Notes: a model not told the origin generated them from the sequence alone. Shown: positions 39,116-51,771, counted from the first letter of the stretch. The stretch: DNA of 64,000 nt from Lucifuga dentata (GCA_014773175.1 VXCM01001272.1:1-64000), one strand, 5' to 3'. Numbers and translations: made by a program.

Positions 39116-39504
39116 CGCACACCCAAGCAGGAAATGCATCTGACCTCATATGCTCATTCCTCTCACATTCCACACAGGGTTCACATAAGTTCACGGTGAC
39201 TTAATGCAAAAGAGCAGAGGTGAGTGTTCGTCAGGAAGGCTGAGTGTTTGACAAGCACTCAAGAGTGTGATGCCAAAGAATTGCCAACTGATATCGCTAC
39301 ATTCTCATAACTGTAAAGGAAAAGTTCACCGTCTCGCAGCCTCGGTGTGTGGATGTGTGTGTGAGCTTGTGTGCACATTGTCCACAGCAGCAAAACAAAC
39401 AAGCCCACGTAGAACACAATGCACTAGACAAATAGCATTGCGTCTCCCTGGTGCCAAATTGACAAGAGTACCACGGGGAAAAGAATGGAAAGGAAGGGGT
39501 ATGA

Positions 39505-39508
<4 letters not shown>

Positions 39509-39549
<41 letters not shown>

Positions 39550-39598
39550 NGGGGGGGGGGGGGGAGAGAGAGAGAGAGAGAGAGAGAGAAAGAAAGAA
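39509..39598. repeat. Compound (GT)n, N, poly-G, (GA)n, GAAA tract
   Basis: GT run to 39549, N at 39550, about 14 G, a GA run and AGAA repeats. The purine strand bias makes it prone to triplex or quadruplex structure. Confidence 0.92.
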
Positions 39599-40167
39599 AC
39601 TGACTTTAGCCCATAAATCATAGTTGTATGCTACTGTGATCCAAGCAAAACCCCATTGCCCTCCTGCACCTGTGAGTGTGTGTATGTTTGTGTGTGCAAG
39701 TATGTGTGTGTGTGTTCTTCTTTTGCAGTGCTTCGGAGGACCAAGTGGTCTAGCAATGATAGAAAGATGAACCTCAAAAGTGATGTTTTGCATTCCTCAG
39801 TTTTCTGGGAGCTAGTTAGGGGTCATGACTTAAGAGTTACCGTGAGACTAATGATTTGACTTAAGTTATGCTAGGTGGTGCAACATGCAGTCACCAAGAG
39901 CCCTGATGAGTATAGAAACACAAATGTGTGTGCATGTTGTTGGGACTCCCCTGACACTGTTGCTGGTGTTGCCCAGCCAGAGCAGAGTGGAGGCTACAGG
40001 TGTGCAGGGTCAGGGTTTAACAGTTCTGGTTTACAAGGAAGGTAACAGGGCAGCCGGTGAGACACACCACCGCCGATCTTTACGGCCATGACCAGGACGG
40101 TGCCGCCTGCAGGCTGGCGTGGAGCAGATGCCATGCCAAGAGTGCATCAGAGCTTTTATTGCCAGGT

Positions 40168-40169
<2 letters not shown>

Positions 40170-40209
<40 letters not shown>
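40170..40209. repeat. (GA)n microsatellite
   Basis: Uninterrupted GA tract of 40 bp. Confidence 0.95.
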
Positions 40210-40212
<3 letters not shown>

Positions 40213-40998
40213 CCATCATTGTGGCCGACTGCTTTACAGCCACTACTGCCATCTAATGACGGAGCTGTCAGAGCACATGGAGTGGGAGGGATGGAGGGAT
40301 AGAAGGACAGAGGAGCAGAGAGGGAGTAAAGGGAGTAACAGATAAATGGACACAATGATAGAGTGAACTGGGGGAAAGAAGCACAGTGGCAGAGGAAAAG
40401 AGAGAGACCGAGAGTGAGAGAGACAAAGAGATGGGTGACATTTGAGTAGAGAAGGAAAAAGAAGATCAGCATGATGCTTGAATGAGACAGAGGAAGATGA
40501 TGGAAGGGAAGAGCAAGAGAAGGAGCAGTAATGACGGACACTGAATTTAAATGGGTGTAATGATTACTCTGCCATGTACATAAACTTCCAGCACTCTATG
40601 TCTCTTCTGCTGCTTCGATCAATACAATCTTTTGGCCATGGTTACCAAAGCAGAGTTGTTCTGCATTTACACACAAGCAGCTGCACAAAAACACACGTAA
40701 CCACATTTATTCTAACATCCTTTAAGCACACGCGACACTCTTTTCTGGTTTTTCCGAGATGAGCACTCAGTAAAAACCAGTGATTAGTTTACTTTCTGAT
40801 CCATGGTTCAACACCGAGCCCAGCTTGTACACATATCGATTTTCCTGGTGTTGTATGTCTGTGAGTGGAAAGGCTTTTTGTCCATATCACAGTGTTCTCT
40901 AGGAATTGATTTTTAGTGAGAACAAGGACGACAAGAGAAGACCACAACATTAAGACTAGTTTAGTCCCTGATTTCTGTATGTCTCAGTCTCCCTTCTC

Positions 40999-40999
40999 T

Positions 41000-41038
<39 letters not shown>
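40999..41038. repeat. (CTTT)n microsatellite
   Basis: About ten copies of the tetranucleotide TTCT. Confidence 0.95.
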
Positions 41039-41949
41039 CAGAGCATGATTGTGTTTGACATATGGCTGATTATCAGCTCCGACTGTTGGTTACTCATTTA
41101 TTTATAGATAGGATTTCTAAACGAACATGTCGGCCTAAACTTATTACAAGCAAAGGGAAACACTGATACCTTATTGTTCATCAGTGTCTGTAATCTTCTA
41201 AGAGTTTGCATAGATCTGAGCACAGCAGTCACTGCACACACACACACTGTCACCTCTACACACACACACAGAAAATAATACAGACTCACAAACTAAACAC
41301 ACAGAATACATTAACATTTATAACAGGGATTTATCTCTATCAAATCACCTTTAAGAGTAAAAGAGAAAGAGGATGAAAACAAGGTGGAGAAGAAGGATAA
41401 ACGTAAGAAGGTGGGAAGAGACAGATGGTAGGTAGAATAAAAAAGGAAGAGAGTAAGAAGGAGGAATGAAAAAGAGGAGGAGGATATATAGAGGGGGGGG
41501 AGTAGAGAGTGACCATGAACCATCCTCCATTTTGAGATAGTTGTTCCCTGACTCCAAAGCCAACTTTAAATGCTCCATCTCTCCACCTTTATCTCTACAT
41601 CCCTTCCTGTTCTTTTTTTCTTTCACCAATTTCTTGCTTCTCTTACCATCACCCCCCCAATTCCTCTTTATTTAACCCAACCTTTTTTGCTGTCAATAAT
41701 CATGGAGAACTACCATGTGTCTGACATGGTCTCCAAGGCAACGGTGGTTAAGATGGGAAGGCAGGCAGGGGTTCATTCAGCGCCTGAATAAAAGAGGGGG
41801 AAGAGAAGAAGCAACCCACAGTGCTGGGCACACACATACACACATAACAGAGCATGAGATAAGACAGAGACGAGGAGAGGGAAAGTGAGACTGAAAGAAA
41901 AAGAGAGGAGTAGACAGAGAAAAGACAAGAAAGAGTGAGAGAAAGAGGG

Positions 41950-41951
<2 letters not shown>

Positions 41952-41989
<38 letters not shown>

Positions 41990-42223
41990 NNNNNNNNNNN
42001 NNNNNNNNNNNNNNNNNNNNNNNNNNNNNNNNNNNNNNNNNNNNNNNNNNNNNNNNNNNNNNNNNNNNNNNNNNNNNNNNNNNNNNNNNNNNNNNNNNNN
42101 NNNNNNNNNNNNNNNNNNNNNNNNNNNNNNNNNNNNNNNNNNNNNNNNNNNNNNNNNNNNNNNNNNNNNNNNNNNNNNNNNNNNNNNNNNNNNNNNNNNN
42201 NNNNNNNNNNNNNNNNNNNNNNN

Positions 42224-42263
<40 letters not shown>
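41952..42263. repeat. CA microsatellite interrupted by a 234-base N gap
   Basis: (AC)n runs lie on both sides of an N run at 41990-42223. The gap size may be an estimate. The simplest reading is one long CA tract, or two tracts with unknown sequence between, that could not be assembled. Confidence 0.9.
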
Positions 42264-42270
<7 letters not shown>

Positions 42271-43854
42271 TACAACATAAAAGAGAAGAGAAAAGGGGTC
42301 ACAGATACCAAGAGTCAAATGAGGGAGGGGGGGAGATGCATGGGTGGGTAGTGGAGGGACTCAGAGAGAGAAAGCCCTGAAGAGTCAGAAGGGGCAGTTC
42401 AGGCGATAGAAGAGGTGATGGCTGCTGGGCATCAAATCCTACACAAGCACACACAATCCCCAGTCTGTCTCTTTCTTGTCCTCTCACTCCTGATTTTTAC
42501 TCCTCAGTCCTTCTCATTTCCAGCATGTGTGATCTTTCTCTTTCTCTCGGCTCTTGTTTTCTGTGTAGCTCTGTTTGATCCAGCCTTCACCTACAGTTCA
42601 AAGAGCACACGGCGGCCTTAGGCTCTGACACATGTAGAGGACTGCTGCATCGAGTTTTTCCTCCCACCATATGACCCCCCCATCTCGCTCTGTTTCTTTC
42701 TGTCTTTATTTCTCACCCAGCAGGAGCTCTGTGGCCTGTGCTGACAGATCTCCATTTCAAAACCGTCCTAAGAGAAGGAGGCTGGTGAGGCACAGAAGAC
42801 ATGGCAAAGATTTGTGAGAGGGCATTAAAAAAGAGACTAAACAAAGCTAAAGTCTGTCCACAGCTTTAGTAGTAAAAATAACCAATGCACACACACACAC
42901 ACACACACATACACTAGTTCATTTCAGTTGGTACATTAACAGGCTTTGTTTGTAGAGACTTCTAAAGACACATTGACCCTGCAATTTGAATTAATTTTAC
43001 ATATATACTGTATTGTATATAATTATGTGTCCCAGTAATATCCATTTTTCCATTGCAGCAGTGCTGCGTTATTTCCATACAGGGATTTGTGTGAGTATAG
43101 TTCCATGTCAGTGCAGTTTGAATTTCAGTGGTATTACTGAGCAGCTTTTACATTTCTTTAAAGTCACTGATGTAGTGATGACATCCCTGCCAACACCCTT
43201 TGAAAATGGGCCATTACCAAATATATTGGGGTAGTTAGTATTTCTTGGAATAAAAGAAGAGAATACTTTACAGCACCAGCAAAGGTACGGGGTTTAATAC
43301 ATTCTTACATGGAAGCAAAAGCATTTTATAAATGCATAAGAGGTTTAACAAACTTCCAATTTATCCTAATTACCCAGAAAGAAAGAAAAGAAGCATTATC
43401 AATAAATAATAACAATACATCCAGCAGGAGAACAGTAATGTTGTTCAGCTCACTGGAAGGTGACAACGTGCCAAACTAAAGCATTCTTTTTAATGGATAA
43501 TTTGACTGGGCAGCTGGCAAGAGTATGATAAAGAGCAGCGGAGTTAGTATAGAATTAATTTTGAAAACTAGAGCGTATTGGTTATGTTCAAACTGCACTA
43601 CCTGCTGAATGAAGCACAACAATAATTTGGCTCTGTTAAGTGATAGTGAAGTGTAGTCACAACACTGACAGATGAAAACACACATTGAGCAGATGATAAT
43701 CACCTCTGAACACTTTCCACTACACATGTCTAGTTAATGTGGATAGACGAGTGAGGCAGCATGAATTGCATATGGTATATCCAGTGCGGAGTTTCCCTTT
43801 GAATACATATGACTACAAACGTGCACAAGTAGAGAAAATATGGTTGAATGAATA

Positions 43855-43859
<5 letters not shown>

Positions 43860-43896
<37 letters not shown>
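43860..43896. repeat. (CT)n microsatellite
   Basis: Uninterrupted CT tract of 37 bp. Confidence 0.95.
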
Positions 43897-43899
<3 letters not shown>

Positions 43900-45375
43900 T
43901 GTCCTATCCATAATCAGTGCCCAGTGAGCCATGAGACACACTTAAGTGCCGACCGGCGGTAACCTCACGCCACCCTCGCACACACACTTTTTCACAGAAA
44001 CACATACATAACCGCAAATATGCGTGCAAGTATGCACAGGCACAGACAAAAACACAGATACACACAGACAGACACTCTCACACATTACCATACTTATCTC
44101 CTCCAAATGCTGCGTGGTTGTCTTGACTAAAATAAATCCTGCCACTTAGCGAAGTCTTTACCTGCTGACTTCCATGCTGACAAGGGGCTGAAAGCTCAGT
44201 GAAACAGAGCGAGCACTCCTGTCACATAGCATCACCACACTTGGATCTCAGGTTCCAACCTCAAGAGCAGCACAAAGACAAGCCTCTCCTTAGATGTACT
44301 TCCTTGCTAACCTTAAACCTCCTGTGCACTTTCTCACAACAAACTCAACGACACATATGCAGGATCACATTGCTCATATATTGCCATCTGTGTACACAAA
44401 AACACATGCATTCACAAAAACAGCAACAACAAATAATAGATATTATACACACATATAATTATCATTAGCTTACCTGGCAAGTAGTAAAGTGGTGCTTTTA
44501 GTCCAAACATGGTTACTGTTTAATTGAGAGATGAAGAGAGATGAACTTGTTTTAAAAGCACAGGCAGCTGTCTGGGATGACTGCGCTAGAGAGAGGCTGT
44601 GCCCTCGCAGCCACCCAGAAATGAGGCTCTGTGTGTGGGGAGGCTGGGCAGAGACTCAGCCTGTCATCTCCATTCTCTGGTCCTTGCTAACCAAGCATGA
44701 GGCTGGGACCGCCCAGCCAGCTAGGACACACACATGCGCATACATGCACACACATACACAAGCACACAAAAGTCACACAAATACACAGAGACAGGGCAGT
44801 GCAAGGGTCAACCCCCAAGCACGCCCCTGCTTTCGACCCCCTTGCTCTTACCCCAGATCCCCTGGGCAAAGGGTCACACACTTGCTGTTTGTTTCTAAGC
44901 AGCGGCAGGAAACACGCTTTCTCCCTCTTTTTCTTACACACAAACACACACCCAGTGATTCAGGACAGCCAGAGAAAGATGTAAAAGCTAGCGGTCTGAT
45001 GCCAAGAAGAGGTAGGAAAGGCAGGAGGGAGGATAAAATACAGGCTGGGTAAATCCTGCAGACGAGAGCAACGACTGATTCCTGGGATTGTCTTTTATCC
45101 CTCTATCCAAGAAAGATGATCAGAGGAGAGACGGCTCTGCTTCCTCCACTACTGCTGCCACTCTCTCCCTCTTGCTCTCTCTAATTTTCTCACCCTCCCT
45201 TTTTTTCTCCCTCTCTTTCACAGCCTATACAGAAAGAAGGAGGAGAGCAAGAGAGAAGGAGGGCAGAATGAACTCCCTCCAGGCAACACAGCAAGATAGC
45301 GAGAGAGGGAATGTGTGTGAGTGAGCAGGGGTTAGAGAGAAATAAAAGATAGAACAGATGAGGGTAGAGATGAGA

Positions 45376-45504
45376 GGGAAATACCAGCCAGTGCTGATGC
45401 TTCACCCGTGGAAGAGAGTGGTCACAGTTCACAGTCTGGNGGGAAATACCAGCCAGTGCTGATGCTTCACCCGTGGAAGAGAGTGGTCACAGTTCACAGT
45501 CTGG
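45376..45504. repeat. Perfect 64-bp duplication around single N (45440)
   Basis: 45376-45439 and 45441-45504 are identical non-repetitive sequence (gggaaataccagccagtgct to cacagtctgg), separated by one N. Confidence 0.94.
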
Positions 45505-45867
45505 GTGACAGCTGATTGGACAGCCTCAATGACAGCAAGAGGCCAACGCCTATCAAGGGAGCATCTGTTCACACTGTATTATACACTAGAAGAACATTAA
45601 GTAATAGAGAGAAGAGAGAGTGCGGTGGGTCTTCAAGGGCAGCTCATAATAGAACAGCTACAAGTTTAGAGCAGGAAGATGTAAAAAAAAAAAAAAAAAA
45701 ANCCCCGCTTCCGTTCTCTTCTCTAAAAATGAGAGTTGTCGTCTGTGTGTGTGTGGGTGAATTTGTGTCCGTCTAAACTTGGCTTGTGCAGCCAAGCTCA
45801 CAGACTGCTCACCATGCTGCATTGACAGCAGACTTTCCCCCATTCTCTCTCTTCATCAAACACGCAT

Positions 45868-45872
<5 letters not shown>

Positions 45873-45915
<43 letters not shown>
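45873..45915. repeat. (CA)n microsatellite
   Basis: Uninterrupted CA tract of about 43 bp. Confidence 0.95.
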
Positions 45916-45917
<2 letters not shown>

Positions 45918-46057
45918 ACACACGAACACACTGTGATATGCTGCCGCCTGCTCTGCACACAAAGCTTGACTAAGGCAGTGGTAGTAGGGGTGAGGAGTTA
46001 ACTATCTGCTGGGAAGCAGCCATGCCAAACCAAAAAAAACAAAAAAAAAACAGCATG

Positions 46058-46060
<3 letters not shown>

Positions 46061-46106
<46 letters not shown>
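46061..46106. repeat. (GA)n microsatellite
   Basis: Uninterrupted GA tract of 46 bp. Confidence 0.95.
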
Positions 46107-46109
<3 letters not shown>

Positions 46110-48317
46110 GCTAATGGGAGAGCAGTCTAGAAGAACAATTTACCCTGGGGATGACGATGAAACCTGCAGCGAGGGAAAGAAAGGTGAGCAGGAGTTTATT
46201 GGCAAAGAAGAAGGAGAATAGAGGGATATTTTGCCTTTAGGTAGACTCAGAGGACAGGAAAAGACCTCCTTAACACGTATCCATAAACAGAGATGCACAG
46301 TGGCAATGAGTGAGAGCACAAACGGCATGCTCACAGGAAAATAACAAACAAGGACTGATGAGTGAAGGGAAGAAGAAGAAGAGACAGACAGAGGGAGAGA
46401 ACAAGTGGAGAAGGGAAGGAGAGGAGGGGATGATGTAGCTGCTAAACATCCATGGTTGGGTTATTATGAAACAAAACTGTTTACATTAAATGTTTAATTA
46501 TGAGATGTACAATGTGTCAAGAATGTGTGTAGGTGTGAGACAGACACATTGGATGTGCAATATGTTCTCTTCCTGAATACACCCATGCTACGTTTTGCAC
46601 AGTATGAGTGCAAATGAGTGCAAGTACATGCTTTTTGTGCTGTATTGCACAGGTGCTCATATGTGTGCATACATGTGTGTATGCATGCATGTGTGAGTGT
46701 GTGTGTGCGCTGCATGCATCTGTGTGCAGGTGTTGAAGTGTCTGGCACCTTGCGAGACAGGTTGAAAGGTGATGTGTCCCCCTGAGGTGCTCCTCACATA
46801 GTCTGATGACACACTGGCTGACAGAGACTGAAAAGCAGCTAAAAATATAACAACCAATTTCCATAAGGTGGATAAAACTAAGACAAAGATCAAAAAGGAA
46901 CAGGATGGTCCGTTTGTTTTCATACTAGTTATATTTCCACATAAATGTTTCAAAAACTTCAATCATCGTGTGTTTTAACCTACCATTTTTATGCAAATAT
47001 TCTGAAGACGGCCGCCGAGATTACACAATAAGCGCACCTGAAACACTTTTATAACTCCAAATGCATCCTTGAGTTTTATTGTTGCTTCCAAGCTGTTAAG
47101 GCACAGCTGTGGTCAACATGTTTAAAGAGAAAGATCCACAAAATTCTTTGTTTTATTCAGTTTTTACTGTTTTATTCAGTTTTCTTATTTTTTTATGTTA
47201 CATCTTTGATAATAAATGGTATTTGTACTGTATTTCACAGAAATCACTTTAGAAAAGTACTGTGATAGCTTTCGCAGTTTATTTTCAAGGCATTGGCCTT
47301 TTCATTCTCTGTTCAACCATGATGGCTATTGCTGCTCATGGGCATTTCAAAAAACACATCAATTCCTGTCCCCCAGAGGAGTTTATCCATGAAGATACAC
47401 CATGTAGGTGTGGTTATGTTTAATAACTATTATGTTATATCAGTGGAGAGTATAAAAATAATAAAATTAATATTAAAATGTCACAGGTCACTAAGTCTGT
47501 TAGAACTTTAGGGCTATGGAAACCATGAGCACTTCACAGATCAATGATGGAAGAGGACAGTGAAAAATAATGGAAAGGAATCAGCTGTGTGCTTTTGTAT
47601 TTTGCTGCTCATACAGAGACAACACTAAAGATTAGCTATCATCCTCTGTTATTTAATGTCGTATAATGAGTCACATTTGACAAGCTGCAGAAAAGGCACA
47701 CACTCACTTGCACACACACAAAGCGAAAGGCTATAAAAGCTCTCTTGGGATCCAGAAAGCGAGTCTGACTGAAACACTGATCAAAAAGTAACAGGGAGAG
47801 GGAGCAGAGAGGGAAAAGAGAAAAGGAGAAGAAAACAAGTGAAAAAAAGGTGTTAGAAAAAAGGAAAAGGTTGAAAACGGGGGATAGGAGGGAGGTACAG
47901 TCGGCTCACAAAGACAGGGATAAAGAGTGAGAGAGAGGGCGGAAAGAAAGTAGGTAGAAAAAAACTTAAAAAGAGCAACGAAGAATCTCTCTCTCTCTCT
48001 CTCTCTCCACACACATGCACTCTCACAAACCTGCCATCCACACATTCTGTCAACCCACTATAAGTGTGTTCCTGCAACCTCCCTTGCAAAACAATAATAA
48101 TCACTCTCGATTATTTTGTGTGAGTGTGTGTGTGTGTGTATGTGTGTGTGTGAGGGGTTGAAAAATCCTCCTTTTCCTTTCACATTAGGGAAAGCCAAGA
48201 TAAGGCATCACTATAGTCTTAGCCAACCACACACAGCCACATCACAGGAACGCACACACACACACACCTACCCACAGATTGTTTTAGATACTGCACTCTG
48301 ACACGATTGTAAAAATT

Positions 48318-48319
<2 letters not shown>

Positions 48320-48357
<38 letters not shown>

Positions 48358-48381
48358 NAAAAAAAAAAAAAAAAAAAAAAA
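48320..48381. repeat. (AG)n, N, poly-A
   Basis: AG run to 48356, single N at 48358, then about 23 A. Confidence 0.92.
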
Positions 48382-48829
48382 CAGGCGAGGATCTTCATCT
48401 GTAACTATTATAGTAAATCTAACTCATAAGCTTCACAAAGCTATTGTAGGGCTTTTGCATGGTTTTACATTAGATTGTATAGTCATACTTCATAAAGTGG
48501 TTACTCTGTGTGTACACACAGTTAGCAAGATATTTTGCTCTGGACCAATGTGTGAACAGAAAGACAATGACAATGCCATCCGTACTGCCACCAAGTGGGG
48601 AAAACAAAAAAGCAGAGGCTTAATTTGATGAAAAAATATGAACCATGTGCACTGCCATGTATCAACTGGATGTGAAATAATATCTTGTCACCCTTAACTC
48701 ACCCCTATTTGCTGAGACCCGCACCCACTCCACCATTACACACACCCATTTAACCTGACCTCTTGCTGGTGATTAGAAGCCTGTGAAGTGTGTGTGAGCA
48801 TGTGTGGATCTGTCTTTTTGTGTGAGATG

Positions 48830-48950
48830 CTTCTCTCCGTATGCTAATCACAGCCTAGCACCGAGAATTAATTTGCAAATGTGTCATTACCCATCAGGCT
48901 CAGCAGCAATAACCCTGCAATTACACAACTCTCGCCTGGCCAGCTGAGCA
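48830..48950. promoter_or_regulatory. Candidate regulatory element with POU-like sites
   Basis: A non-repetitive stretch between microsatellites contains ATGCTAAT (48841) and the palindrome ATTTGCAAAT (48871), both one mismatch or less from POU octamer forms, together with AATTAAT. Clusters of this kind occur in vertebrate developmental enhancers. Conservation is untested, so this is a prompt and not a call. Confidence 0.22.
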
Positions 48951-48989
48951 CCACACACGCATACAGGCAAATTTATGCACACACATGTG

Positions 48990-48990
<1 letters not shown>

Positions 48991-49032
<42 letters not shown>
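48991..49032. repeat. (CA)n microsatellite
   Basis: Uninterrupted CA tract of about 42 bp. Confidence 0.95.
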
Positions 49033-49034
<2 letters not shown>

Positions 49035-49336
49035 TTCCTTTGTGGAGGCACAGTTCTGCATAAAAAGCTCTGATATAATGATATTACATCCTGAAAGATA
49101 TTATATTCTATCGTGATATTGGACAGAAAAAACAAACTACTTTGCTCACATGTGATATACAGCATGTTTACACTGTAATCACAGCTCCTCGCCTCAGTGT
49201 CAACAAGACAGCAGCCAAGGTCAGTTGTACATTTTCACACACTCCTGTTTCTTAGCAACATTATCCAGAAGCATGGCCTTGTCAGTGACCTCAATAGCAT
49301 CACGCAACAGCATCAGATCACAGATAACAAAGCAAT

Positions 49337-49338
<2 letters not shown>

Positions 49339-49380
<42 letters not shown>
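49339..49380. repeat. (GT)n microsatellite
   Basis: Uninterrupted GT tract of 42 bp. Confidence 0.95.
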
Positions 49381-49383
<3 letters not shown>

Positions 49384-50002
49384 TTTGAGCACTTACCTGT
49401 AAGTGAAGGGTCAGGATCAAATGTCAAACGCATAAAAGCCACAAGGAAGAGGATGGGTGACATAGAAAAGAAGCGATAAAGTCATAAGTATCCATTTCTT
49501 CAAGTTATGGATTTGTACATTTATAATTGCATTATGTCTTATATGCATGTTTGCGGATACTTTATGATAACCTTTAATAATACTGCTAATGATGTTGTTA
49601 GTAGATGAGAAAATATTAAAATATAAACCTGAGGTCATCCATGATGTTTTATTGTTCAGGGGATTTCAAAGTGTTTTTCTTGTCATATTTTCCTCATAAA
49701 CCGACAAACGACTATGACACTGAATAGTGTTAGATCTAACGCCCTTAGGTACACTATGTTTAATCTGGTGAGAGCTGCAGTACCAACAAACTGACTGTTG
49801 GTTCCAACAATCAGGGCGCTAAAGTTATTACTTGAAAAAAAGCTTTTCAGAGATCTCCCAGTATTTAAAAGCAGAAAGTTTGGCAAGTGACAGCATTATC
49901 ATCACCTAACATTGTTTCAATTCATTTACACAACTCTGTGTCTCCTGAGCTGCTACAAGAAATTAACCCACACTGGCACACACTCAAGTATGTCACACAC
50001 CT

Positions 50003-50006
<4 letters not shown>

Positions 50007-50069
<63 letters not shown>
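50007..50069. repeat. (CA)31 microsatellite
   Basis: 63 bp of uninterrupted CA, the longest N-free CA tract in the window. Confidence 0.96.
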
Positions 50070-50071
<2 letters not shown>

Positions 50072-50218
50072 GCCCTGTTGCCAATCGCAGTCACACCTTG
50101 GCATGACAACAAAAGTGTGTACATACACATGCATAAGGCATCTGTCTCTTTCAGAAAATGCTGAACCTGCTTGACCTTGAAATCAAACAAGAACTGCCGA
50201 ACAACAATGATTTAATGA

Positions 50219-50462
50219 AAACTACATGTAACAGAAAAAACTAGCATACTTTTTTGACACTATTAGTCTTAAGTTATGTTTACTTTATGTCTACTTGAAC
50301 TTAAGACTATATAGTTATATTTACTNTTAGTCTTAAGTTATGTTTACTTTATGTCTACTTGAACTTAAGACTATATAGTTATATTTACTTACATGTTTCA
50401 AGGCAATCAGTTCCCTAGATTTTTTTTTAAATAAGATCAACTTGTCACATTTTACAGTGTAG
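50219..50462. mobile_element. Possible MITE containing inverted repeats
   Basis: The right end is tttacagtgtag, whose reverse complement CTACACTGTAAA is a common teleost MITE terminus; the left end ctacatgtaacag is only roughly similar. Inside is a perfect 12-bp inverted repeat, TAGTCTTAAGTT (50264-50275) and AACTTAAGACTA (50298-50309). The stretch is duplicated across an N, so its true length is uncertain. Assignment is tentative. Confidence 0.4.
50263..50389. repeat. Perfect 63-bp duplication around single N (50326)
   Basis: 50263-50325 and 50327-50389 are identical (ttagtcttaagttatgttta to agttatatttact), separated by one N. It falls inside the possible MITE. Confidence 0.93.
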
Positions 50463-51158
50463 ACACACACCTCTTGCTATAGGACAGCAGAGGTCTGGGG
50501 AAATGTGTGTAGGATAAGAACTCTCTGAGTCAAAAGCAGCATTGATTGATTTAAGTTTTACATGAAATTCTGACAAGAACCAACAGGAAACAGCACATCT
50601 GGCTGTTTTTCTGCTCCAGAGAACAGGTTCGCATGAGAGATAGCTACAAGGCCACTGAGGCTTTGCCGAATAAATATGAGTTACCGTTGTCGAGATTCAG
50701 TTATTAGGAAAGCAGCTGTCCATAACCAAGGCTGCAGTTTTCACTTAGAATAATGCATTTAATATATATTTAGTCCACTGCATCACAGCCTGTGCACATC
50801 ATTTTATTATGTATCTAACTGAAGTGACCTTCTTCTTGCTATTATGACAGTAATCAACTTAGTAATTGCATTGTATAAAAATAAAATTACCTCAGATTTT
50901 TTCCTCACTTACATTCAAAAAAGGTTTAAAGGTACAAGACACTCGAGGAAGTTATTAATTAAAATTGATAGTTTGTGCATTGTGAACAGCCCCAAGAGTT
51001 TGTTCTTCAGAAATTCTCCTGATGTCAACCTCTTGAGACACATTGCACTAAAATTTTCTTTTTTGAGAATCACAAGAACAAAGCCTGCATTCCCCATGTC
51101 ACTCCTGACTTAAAGTGGATTTCCTTCTTAAATAGCTGCTGGTCCTTATTGTGGATCA

Positions 51159-51161
<3 letters not shown>

Positions 51162-51195
<34 letters not shown>

Positions 51196-51204
51196 ACTCT
51201 CACA

Positions 51205-51239
<35 letters not shown>

Positions 51240-51240
51240 T
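51162..51240. repeat. Compound (TC)n/(CA)n tract
   Basis: TC run, CTCACTCTCA interruptions, TC again, then CA. Confidence 0.92.
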
Positions 51241-51689
51241 CAAGGGAGCCAGGTGGAAGGAGCTGACCAGAGCTGACAAGCTGATGTGCCATCATATTAT
51301 ATCCCTCCCACAATACCTTGTGGCACACACACCTGCTTTCTTGCACAGACAACAGACGCGTCCCTGTTCTCAGCCTTGGGAACGCCATACGTCTCTGCTC
51401 TGATGAGGCTTTTTATAGTCAGTCAGCTCTCTTACCTGCATCCTCCAAACCTTCATCTGTCTCCATATCAAATACATCAGATCTGCTGCCTCCCAATGAG
51501 TGTCTAATGGACGGAGAAAAAGCAACGCAGAAACAAAGTAACGAACAGAGAAGAAAGAGGGAGGGAATCATTAAAAACACTGATCATTTGATTAACAAAT
51601 AGTGTATGTGTGCACATGTGAGCTGTGTGTGTGGCTGTGTGTGTGTGTGTGTGTGTGTGTGGCTGTGTGTTTACAAGGTGTGTGTGGGT

Positions 51690-51737
51690 GTTTGCATGTA
51701 TACCTGCCCATTTCCCAGGGCAGGTATACATGCAAAC
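51690..51737. repeat. Perfect 20-bp inverted repeat with 8-base loop
   Basis: The left arm gtttgcatgtatacctgccc (51690-51709), loop atttccca and right arm (51718-51737) pair perfectly over 20 bp. Pairing stops abruptly outside the arms. It lies about 100 bases from an assembly duplication. It could be a real cruciform or hairpin, or a fold-back artefact. Confidence 0.9.
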
Positions 51738-51771
51738 GCTGCTGAGGGAACTAAGGAATATAGCAGACCGA

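Larger units (their letters stand above)
37050..50217. other. Non-coding upstream flank, middle part
   Basis: No gene is recognised. The stretch contains long GT/CA repeats (38833-38884, 39067-39112, 49339-49380, 50007-50069), a compound GT-G-GA tract at 39509-39598, GA tracts (40170-40209, 46061-46106), the 234-base N gap, and a 64-bp duplication at an N (45376-45504). Short GC-rich non-repetitive patches at 39930-40165 and 44550-44720 are unexplained but show no convincing exon. Confidence 0.6.

Noticed and set aside
39930..40165. GC-rich non-repetitive stretch with a plus-strand frame MTRTVPPAGWRGADAMPRVH
   Set aside because: The frame runs into a GA repeat and no convincing splice sites bound it.
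41748..42351. Long open frames (138-187 codons) on both strands
   Set aside because: They consist of unknown bases in the N gap and VC/TH translation of CA repeats.
44531..45052. 173-codon plus-strand open frame
   Set aside because: It passes through CA repeats (HTHTQAH) and has no recognisable domain; a competing antisense frame is equally open.
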